This document shows, piece after piece, positions 32,977 through 38,397 of a DNA stretch of 38,397 nucleotides; position 1 is the stretch's first letter; the number at the start of each line of letters is the position of its first letter. A program made the position numbers and the translations under genes. The notes below the pieces were generated by a model. That model was not told the DNA's origin. It worked only from the letters and a program-made list of their open reading frames with translations, and did not search any database. The stretch is from Bacillota bacterium (GTDB lineage Bacteria > Bacillota > Desulfitobacteriia > Desulfitobacteriales > JAJXUE01). The stretch spans positions 1 through 38,397 of the forward strand of contig JAJZPO010000021.1 of NCBI GenBank assembly GCA_021811155.1, written 5' to 3'.

Positions 32977-32995
32977 TATACCCCCATGGGGTATA
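32977..32995. promoter_or_regulatory. CsoR/CstR-type operator of the dsrE-like gene
   Basis: Perfect 8-bp inverted repeat TATACCCC (32977-32984), spacer CAT, GGGGTATA (32988-32995). G/C-tract palindromes of this type are bound by the CsoR/RcnR-fold family, including copper-sensing CsoR and persulfide-sensing CstR. No regulator gene of this family is in the window. Confidence 0.85.
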
Positions 32996-33018
32996 TCTTG
33001 CTCTAACAGGAGGAACAG

Positions 33019-33351
33019 ATGGAAAAAGTCATTCTCTTAAGCGATGTAGGTTTGGGAGGCAAGGATAACAAACTGGCGGTAAAGATGATGCGCGGTCTGT
33101 TGAAGGTCATGGGCCAGAAGGATTGGCAGCCAAAAGCCATCTTCTTTTTGGGCGAGGCAGTTCGGCTCTTGGCCGGGGAACACGACATGCTTGGACTCCT
33201 CACCGTGCTTGAAGCACGGGGCATAGAATTGCTGGCCTGCCGGGCTGCAGCAGAAGAACTGCAGCTTGCGGACCAGCTTAAAGCCGGCAAGCTCTCCTCC
33301 ACCGGCATGCTCTTGGACCTGATGGCCAAACATGAAATCATCTCCCTTTGA
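33019..33351 (+). CDS. DsrE-like protein resembling the YedF C-terminal domain
   Basis: 110-residue cytoplasmic protein with a DsrE-like fold (sulfurtransfer family). The layout AIFFLGEAVRLLAGEH...LEARGIELLACRAA...LKAGKLSS (about 40-95) matches the DsrE-like C-terminal half of YedF-type proteins linked to sulfur/selenium handling. One Cys (C74) is at the position expected for the active persulfide-carrying residue. No TusA half is present. ATG after AGGAGG. Monocistronic, and convergent with the nucleoside transporter permease gene; no terminator is obvious in the 17-bp gap. Function in sulfur transfer is inferred. Confidence 0.85.
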   Translation: MEKVILLSDVGLGGKDNKLAVKMMRGLLKVMGQKDWQPKAIFFLGEAVRLLAGEHDMLGLLTVLEARGIELLACRAAAEELQLADQLKAGKLSSTGMLLDLMAKHEIISL

Positions 33352-33368
33352 AACCCAACCTTTTGCTG

Positions 33369-34298
33369 TCAGTGCCCCTTGTCATAGGGTTTGCCGTCAG
33401 CCGCCGGAGCATTGGCCCGTCCGATAAATCCGGCTAAAGCTATTATTGTCAATAAATATGGCAGCATGGAAAAGAAGGCCGGATTCACATACCTGATCAT
33501 GCCGATGGACTGCCCGATAGCGTCCAGAGCATTGGCTGCTCCGAAAAAGATACAAGCTCCAAGGGCTCCCCAGGGGGTCCATTTGCCGAAAATCATAGCC
33601 GCCAGGGCAATGAACCCTTGACCCGCAATTGTTACTTCGGTAAATTCGGCGATGATGCCGATGGACACCGCTGCTCCACCGATGCCGGCCAGAACGCCGC
33701 TGACGATTACACAAATATAGCGAATCAGAAACACGTTTATTCCTACCGTATCAGCAGCCAGGGGATGTTCGCCCACTGCCCTGACTCTCAGGCCAAACGG
33801 CGTCTTGTACAGCACAAGCCAGGCCGCAAAGGTGAAAATAAAGGCCAGATAAACCGTGGGGTAGTTGTTAAACAAGGCTTCGCCAAAATAGGGTATCTTT
33901 GCCAGGCCGGGAACAGCCAGCTTGACCAGTTTGGTCTGAATATGAGGAGTCTGGCCGCCGCCAAAGATTTTATAGAGCATAAACATGGAAAACCCGTTGG
34001 CCATAAAGTTGATAGCCACTCCGCTTACCACTTGGTCCGCCCTGAATGTAACAGAAGCGACAGCGTGGAGCAGCGCCAAAATCCCCCCCGCCGCTCCAGC
34101 CAGAAACAGTCCTAACCAAGGGTTGCCCGTTGCGATGGATATTACCGCTGCAACAAAGGCTCCCATGGTCATCATGCCTTCGAGGCCTATGTTCACCACC
34201 CCGGACCGTTCCGAAAACATTCCTCCCAGGGCGGCAAAGGTCAATGGCGTGGCATAGAGGAGTGTGTTCCCCAGGAGAGTAGCCAGAATCGCGAGCAT
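33369..34298 (-). CDS. Nucleoside ABC transporter permease (NupQ/YufQ-like)
   Basis: Integral membrane permease of the BMP-type nucleoside importer, 309 residues, about eight helices, branched-chain-amino-acid-type permease fold. Conserved motifs: MFSERSGVVNIGLEGMM near the N-terminus and the cytoplasmic-loop GLRVRAVGEHPLAADTVGIN (split) which contacts the ATPase. Its ATG shares one base with the stop codon of the other permease gene upstream (TAATG), so expression is coupled. Last gene of the operon. Confidence 0.94.
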   Translation of the reverse strand: MLAILATLLGNTLLYATPLTFAALGGMFSERSGVVNIGLEGMMTMGAFVAAVISIATGNPWLGLFLAGAAGGILALLHAVASVTFRADQVVSGVAINFMANGFSMFMLYKIFGGGQTPHIQTKLVKLAVPGLAKIPYFGEALFNNYPTVYLAFIFTFAAWLVLYKTPFGLRVRAVGEHPLAADTVGINVFLIRYICVIVSGVLAGIGGAAVSIGIIAEFTEVTIAGQGFIALAAMIFGKWTPWGALGACIFFGAANALDAIGQSIGMIRYVNPAFFSMLPYLLTIIALAGFIGRANAPAADGKPYDKGH

Positions 34299-35365
34299 TA
34301 GGCTTCCCTCCTTTTCAACCGCAGCAGCCAGCGCACCATTTCTTTGGTTGCTACGAAAAAGACTATACCGGCAATAACCACCCGAATGATGGCATAGGGA
34401 ACCTGGGTCTGATACTGCATCTGGATCGCGCCGGTTTTCAGGGCGCCGAACAGGAAGGCGCCAAACAGCACGCCGAAAGGATTGTTGTTTCCAATCAAAG
34501 CGACAGCAATCCCGTCGAATCCCACTCCTGGCAGGACCGGTGAGACGGCCATCCTGCCAAAAACCCCGAGTATCTCCACCGCTCCGCCTGCGCCCGCCAC
34601 AGCCCCGCTGATCAGCATAGCCAGAACGATGTTTTTCGTGACATTTATGCCGCCGTATTGTGCTGCCATTGGATTGAACCCCACTGCCCGCACTTCATAA
34701 CCCAGAGTGGTGCGGTAAAGGATAAAGGCAATCGCGACCATAAATAAGAGGGCAATCAGTATCCCCCAATGCACCCTCGCGCCGCCGGTCAGGTGCTTCA
34801 AGGCGACTATAGTCAGGTCCGCGCTCGGCGCTACATTGGCAGTCGCCTCCTGAGCCGTAACCCGGAAGTAATTGCGAATCAGGAAATTAACCAGGATGAG
34901 AGAAACATAATTAAGCATGATGGTAGTGATAACTTCGTGTACCCCAAACTTGCCCTTCAGCAGGCCGGGGATTGCGGCCCAGCACGCTCCAGCCAGGGCG
35001 CCTGCACCGATTGCCAGCATCACGTGAATTAGCCAGGGCAGCCCGGGCAGTGCGGCCCCTACCAAGGCTCCAGCCAGCATTCCCAAGACGAACTGGCCTT
35101 CCACCCCGATGTTGAACAAACCGGTCTTAAACGCAAAGGCGACAGCCAGTCCCGTATAAATCAAAGGTGTCATCGAGCGTATAGTTTCACCAAAGGAAAA
35201 ACTGTCGCCAAAAATTCCTGCAAAGAGTCCCCGGTAACCTTGTACAGGGCTATATCCCATCCAGACCATGGCAATGGCTCCTACGACTAATCCAAGCACA
35301 ATAGCCAAGGCAGGTACACCGGCCAACTCCAGGATTTTTCTGGAATTAGGCTTTAGGCTGACCAT
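34298..35365 (-). CDS. Nucleoside ABC transporter permease (NupP/YufP-like)
   Basis: Second permease, 355 residues, with about nine to ten helices. Contains MTPLIYTGLAVAFAFKTGLFNIGVEGQ and the ATPase-contact loop GYEVRAVGFNPMAAQYGGIN (20 residues). Pairs with the other permease to form the membrane channel. The ATG has GGGAGG 8 nt upstream. 22-bp gap after the ATPase gene. Confidence 0.94.
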   Translation of the reverse strand: MVSLKPNSRKILELAGVPALAIVLGLVVGAIAMVWMGYSPVQGYRGLFAGIFGDSFSFGETIRSMTPLIYTGLAVAFAFKTGLFNIGVEGQFVLGMLAGALVGAALPGLPWLIHVMLAIGAGALAGACWAAIPGLLKGKFGVHEVITTIMLNYVSLILVNFLIRNYFRVTAQEATANVAPSADLTIVALKHLTGGARVHWGILIALLFMVAIAFILYRTTLGYEVRAVGFNPMAAQYGGINVTKNIVLAMLISGAVAGAGGAVEILGVFGRMAVSPVLPGVGFDGIAVALIGNNNPFGVLFGAFLFGALKTGAIQMQYQTQVPYAIIRVVIAGIVFFVATKEMVRWLLRLKRREA

Positions 35366-35386
35366 CTGTTTTCCCTCCCCGCACGC

Positions 35387-36895
35387 TTAACCGGCGGCTC
35401 CTGCCATCATCAACCCCAGCATTTCTTCTGTCGCCTCCGAGGCGGACACGGCGCCAACTATACGTCCCTCATAGATCACCGCAATCCTGTCACTCAAGGC
35501 CATGATTTCGTCCAGGTCCAGGGAAACCAGCAGAACCGCCTTGCCCCTGTCTCTTTGCCCAACTATTCGCTTGTGAACAAATTCAATAGCGCCTACGTCC
35601 AGTCCGCGCGTCGGCTGGGCCGCAATTAACAGTTCCGGATCCCCGTCCACCTCCCTGGCAATGATTACCTTTTGTTGGTTGCCGCCGGAAAGGGACCGCG
35701 CAAAGGCCTTCTCATCGGTAGGGCGGATGTCAAATTCCCGGATCAGCCTGCGGGCATGCTGCTCAATTTGTTTGTGATTAAGAATCAGCCCGTTGGCAAA
35801 TCCATCCTGATAATAAGTCTCCAGAATCATGTTTTCTTCGATATTAAAGTCCAATACCAGACCCCTGGCCTGACGGTCCTCAGGTATATGAGAAATGCCG
35901 CAGGAGATTACTTTTCGTGGGGTGTAATTGGTGATATCCCGCCCCAGCATCATGACTTTACCAGACTGGGCCTTGCGCAGTCCGGCAATTACTTCGACCA
36001 GCTCAGACTGGCCGTTACCGTCCACTCCTGCCAGACCGACAATTTCACCCCTGCGGATCTCCAGCGAAACCCCTCTCAAAGCCGGCAGTTTGCGGTTGCT
36101 TAAAGCATACAGATCTATTAGTTCCATAATCTTTTCGCCTGGAACCCCAATCTGTTTGTTAATTTGCAAGGATACCTGGCGCCCTACCATTTTGGCGGCC
36201 AAATCTTGCGGGTTGGTGTCCCGGGTCCGAACAGTATCAACCACCCTGCCCCGCCGGATAACAGTCACACGGTCGGATACAGCCATGATTTCCTTAAGTT
36301 TATGGGTGATAAAAATTATGGATTTTCCCTCTTTAATCAGGTTGCGCATTATTTCAAACAGTTCCGTAATTTCCTGAGGTGTAAGAACCGCAGTAGGTTC
36401 GTCCAAGATCAAGATCTCTGCCCCGCGGTAGAGGGCTTTCAGAATCTCTGTCCTTTGCTGCATGCCGACAGAGATATTCTCTACCTTAGCCCTTGGGTCA
36501 ACCTGCAGACCGTAACGCCTGGAAATCTCCTCAACCCGTTCGACGGCGCGGGAAAGGTCCAGGAAGCCAAACTTTCGCGGTTCATGGCCAAGCACAATGT
36601 TTTCGGCCACAGTCATGGGCGGAATGAGCATAAAGTGCTGGTGGACCATGCCAATCCCCATGGCAATAGCAGCATTAGGATTGGTTATCTCCGCCTTCTT
36701 GCCGTGTATATAAATGTCTCCTTCAGTCGGCTGATATAATCCATAGAGAACATTCATCAAAGTTGATTTCCCGGCGCCGTTTTCCCCCAACAAAGCATGG
36801 ATTTCACCGGGGGCAACGCTGATATTTATTTTGTCGTTAGCCACCACCCTGGGAAAAACTTTGCTGATGCTGCGCATTTCAATCACCGGCTCCAT
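35387..36895 (-). CDS. Nucleoside ABC transporter ATPase (NupO/YufO-like)
   Basis: Double ABC ATPase, 502 residues from ATG at 36895 (AGAGGTG about 9 nt upstream; a longer frame to 36907 adds four codons). First half: Walker A GENGAGKST, signature ISVGMQQRTEIL, Walker B LILDEPTAVLT. Second half: degenerate Walker A GVDGNGQSELVE, signature LSGGNQQKVI, and AAQPTRGLDVG. This two-half pattern is normal for sugar/nucleoside (RbsA-like) importers. A hairpin (36921-36959) separates it from the lipoprotein gene. Confidence 0.95.
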   Translation of the reverse strand: MEPVIEMRSISKVFPRVVANDKINISVAPGEIHALLGENGAGKSTLMNVLYGLYQPTEGDIYIHGKKAEITNPNAAIAMGIGMVHQHFMLIPPMTVAENIVLGHEPRKFGFLDLSRAVERVEEISRRYGLQVDPRAKVENISVGMQQRTEILKALYRGAEILILDEPTAVLTPQEITELFEIMRNLIKEGKSIIFITHKLKEIMAVSDRVTVIRRGRVVDTVRTRDTNPQDLAAKMVGRQVSLQINKQIGVPGEKIMELIDLYALSNRKLPALRGVSLEIRRGEIVGLAGVDGNGQSELVEVIAGLRKAQSGKVMMLGRDITNYTPRKVISCGISHIPEDRQARGLVLDFNIEENMILETYYQDGFANGLILNHKQIEQHARRLIREFDIRPTDEKAFARSLSGGNQQKVIIAREVDGDPELLIAAQPTRGLDVGAIEFVHKRIVGQRDRGKAVLLVSLDLDEIMALSDRIAVIYEGRIVGAVSASEATEEMLGLMMAGAAG

Positions 36896-36920
36896 ACGGG
36901 CAACCACCTCTTACCGAGTA

Positions 36921-36959
36921 AAGCCAGGCCAGGGCTAATCTGTAGCACCGGCCTGGCTT
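36921..36959 (-). terminator. Hairpin/attenuator between lipoprotein and ATPase genes
   Basis: AAGCCAGGCC (36921-36930) and GGCCTGGCTT (36950-36959) form a perfect 10-bp stem with a 19-nt loop. On the minus strand it is followed by TACTC only, so it is a weak terminator or mRNA stabiliser. It would let the binding protein be made in excess over the membrane parts, common in ABC operons. Confidence 0.65.
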
Positions 36960-37044
36960 CACCGCAATTAGCCAGGAGGTCGTTCTTCGCCTAGCCTTTG
37001 AACTCCCTCAGTCTTGGCTCGCCTGACAAGATTCTCTCAATATT

Positions 37045-38133
37045 TTACTGCTTGGGAAGCTTCAACATATAGCTGTCAAATTCGGCCTTCGTCTTGGGGA
37101 CTGAAATTTCTCCGGAAATGATTTTTTGTTTGTAACTGTTCACCAGGTCAATTACCGCTTGCGGAGTGTTCTTGCTGGTGGTGGGGGCGATGTCGATGCC
37201 GCCTTCTTTCAGACCGTAAACAACCACTTGTCCGCCCTTCCACTCGTTATTGGCCAGACGCTTGGAGATATCAAATACGGCATTGTCCACTGATTTGATC
37301 ATGGAACTCAAAGTGTTGTCAGGCGCAAGTTTGTACTGGTCGGAGTCAACCCCGATAGCCCAAACCTTCTTGTCGCTCTTGCTGTTTTCCACAGCAGACT
37401 CAAACAGGCCTTTGCCGGTCCCGCCCGAGGCATGGTAAATAACATCAGCCCCCTGCGAATACATCGAGTTCGACAGGGCCTTGCCTTTGGCGCTGTCAGT
37501 AAAGGAAGCCGCATATCCGGACAGCACTTTGATACCGGGATCAACAGCGGCTACGCCGGCGCGGAATCCATACTCAAATTTCTTGATGAGGTCGATTTCA
37601 ACCCCGCCGAGGAACCCTACTGTCTTCGTCTTGGTCATTTTAGCGGCAATAACCCCCATCAGGAAAGAGCCCTCTTCCTCCTTGAAGGTTACACACACCA
37701 CGTTTTTCGGGGTAATGTTCTGACCGTTATTATCAAAGTAGGCAAAGTCTACAATGCCGAATTTCTTGTCAGGATTATCCTTAGCCGCTTTATCAATTGC
37801 GTTGGCCATGGCGAAGCCGATGCCCCAGGTCAAGTCATTGCCGCCCCGGACAAGAGTACTCAGGTTGGTATCGTAGTCTGCTTCCTGTTTGGATTCCAAT
37901 ACCTTGACTTCAGCGCCAAGATCGGACTCGGCTTTTTTTAAGCCGCGGTAAGCTGAAGCGTTAAAGGATTCGTCATTGACCCCGCCCACATCGGTGGCCA
38001 TGCCGACTTTGAGTTTCTTCGTTTCGGACTTGGCGCCGGAGTTGGGAGCAGTGGTGTTTTCTGTCTTGCCGCAGCCTGCCAGGCTGAGCAACATTACAGC
38101 CACCGTCAGGAACACCAGGATTTTTTTGAACAC
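37045..38133 (-). CDS. BMP-family nucleoside-binding lipoprotein
   Basis: Surface lipoprotein that captures nucleosides for the ABC importer (Bmp/PnrA type), 362 residues. Signal peptide with lipobox LAGC, lipidated Cys21. Mature N-terminus is Ser/Thr/Asn-rich, then the BMP fold: KVGMATDVGGVNDESFNASA, TWGIGFAMANAIDKAA, GFLGGVEIDLIKKFEYGFRAG, ADVIYHASGGTGKGLFE, and WAIGVDSDQYKLAPDNTLSS (20 residues). Start is GTG at 38133 with AGGAGG upstream. First gene of the operon. Two strong stem-loops (38272-38352) lie upstream. Confidence 0.96.
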   Translation of the reverse strand: MFKKILVFLTVAVMLLSLAGCGKTENTTAPNSGAKSETKKLKVGMATDVGGVNDESFNASAYRGLKKAESDLGAEVKVLESKQEADYDTNLSTLVRGGNDLTWGIGFAMANAIDKAAKDNPDKKFGIVDFAYFDNNGQNITPKNVVCVTFKEEEGSFLMGVIAAKMTKTKTVGFLGGVEIDLIKKFEYGFRAGVAAVDPGIKVLSGYAASFTDSAKGKALSNSMYSQGADVIYHASGGTGKGLFESAVENSKSDKKVWAIGVDSDQYKLAPDNTLSSMIKSVDNAVFDISKRLANNEWKGGQVVVYGLKEGGIDIAPTTSKNTPQAVIDLVNSYKQKIISGEISVPKTKAEFDSYMLKLPKQ

Positions 38134-38271
38134 TGTTTTCCCCTCCTATAACCTTTTTCAGGAAATATTATGTGGCAGGCCCGGTCTGTATCACAACATT
38201 GTACACACAGAAATTACCAAATTCCGCGCACAGACTCTTCCCTCAAAGTATGGGCTTGACTCCACCTACAA

Positions 38272-38309
38272 GAAATGCGCGCTTCGTTTTTCCTCAGCGC
38301 GCGCATTTC
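38272..38309. other. Stem-loop in the region upstream of the BMP gene
   Basis: Perfect 11-bp arms GAAATGCGCGC (38272-38282) and GCGCGCATTTC (38299-38309), 16-nt loop containing a T5 run on the plus strand. No U-run follows on the minus strand. It may be a leader structure of the BMP operon. Confidence 0.6.
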
Positions 38310-38323
38310 AGTGCCCGTGTTCG

Positions 38324-38352
38324 ATATACTCGGCAAAAGTTGCCGAGTATAT
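38324..38352. promoter_or_regulatory. 13-bp palindrome upstream of the BMP operon
   Basis: Perfect arms ATATACTCGGCAA (38324-38336) and its complement (38340-38352) around AAG. About 190 bp upstream of the BMP start. It can act as a dimer-binding operator or as an RNA hairpin. The regulator is not in the window. Confidence 0.6.
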
Positions 38353-38397
38353 ACTTTCCTCTCTCAATAAATTAACCATATCTCATCTATGCTTCGT

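Noticed and set aside
38134-38397. Purine riboswitch upstream of the nucleoside transporter
   Set aside because: Hairpins are present, but the conserved purine-aptamer core words are not seen.
1-38397. CRISPR array, tRNA, rRNA or intact transposase
   Set aside because: None seen: repeats found are dispersed palindromes without regular spacers, and no cloverleaf or rRNA-like stretch was recognised.

Overview
The window looks like a chromosomal segment from an anaerobic, endospore-forming Firmicute, most like the Desulfotomaculum/Pelotomaculum/Thermincola group (former Peptococcaceae). The reasons are SpoVS, a LysM-GH18 spore-type hydrolase, the Bacillus-like gene order ymfK-rodZ-pgsA-cinA-recA-rny-ymdB-spoVS, AGGAGG ribosome binding sites with many GTG/TTG starts, and a molybdopterin oxidoreductase of the sulfur/anaerobic respiration type. 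Genus is an inference. No tRNA, rRNA, CRISPR array or intact transposase gene was seen.

Region 1 (about 1-24,000, all genes on the minus strand, transcribed right to left) is a housekeeping block. In transcription order it holds: cysteine desulfurase and the NAD repressor NiaR; a DUF362-ferredoxin protein; selenouridine synthase MnmH; a YmfK-like protein; RodZ-like HTH protein; YajQ; radical SAM YgiQ; RimO; PgsA; a small anchored protein; a compact FtsH-like protease; CinA; a DEAD-box helicase; the LysM-GH18 hydrolase; RecA; RecX; RNase Y; a hypothetical protein; YmdB and SpoVS. Terminators split it into several units. recA has a near-perfect sigma-A promoter with a LexA box just downstream of the -10. 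spoVS has a sigma-H-like promoter. Between recX and rny there is no gene, but a promoter, a long-range paired region and a terminator together suggest an unannotated structured RNA of about 240 nt.

Region 2 (about 24,000-27,830) is the de novo NAD module. nadB-nadC-nadA run on the plus strand, divergent from the desulfurase-niaR pair. The -35 boxes of the two divergent promoters are the two arms of one inverted repeat, the likely NiaR operator.

Region 3 (about 27,830-33,351) is a respiratory or sulfur-handling module: a three-gene molybdopterin oxidoreductase (catalytic subunit, four-cluster ferredoxin subunit, NrfD membrane subunit) without a visible Tat signal, a DUF302 gene, and a DsrE/YedF-like gene. 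DUF302 and dsrE each have a near-identical operator of the form ATACCCC-N3-GGGGTAT, as used by CsoR/CstR-family repressors, and a degenerate copy lies upstream of the oxidoreductase. This suggests one regulon, with the regulator outside the window.

Region 4 (33,369-38,133, minus strand) is a BMP/Nup-type nucleoside ABC importer: lipoprotein, ATPase and two permeases, with a hairpin between lipoprotein and ATPase, and two strong stem-loops upstream of the lipoprotein gene.

Intergenic regions carry small repeats: two identical 32-bp copies of a palindrome (4789-4820, 13086-13117), a related palindrome (17299-17329), scattered GAATTCTGACTCCTGAC-type repeats, a triple-hairpin element (17912-18006), and a 120-bp-offset duplication (about 22003-22182).
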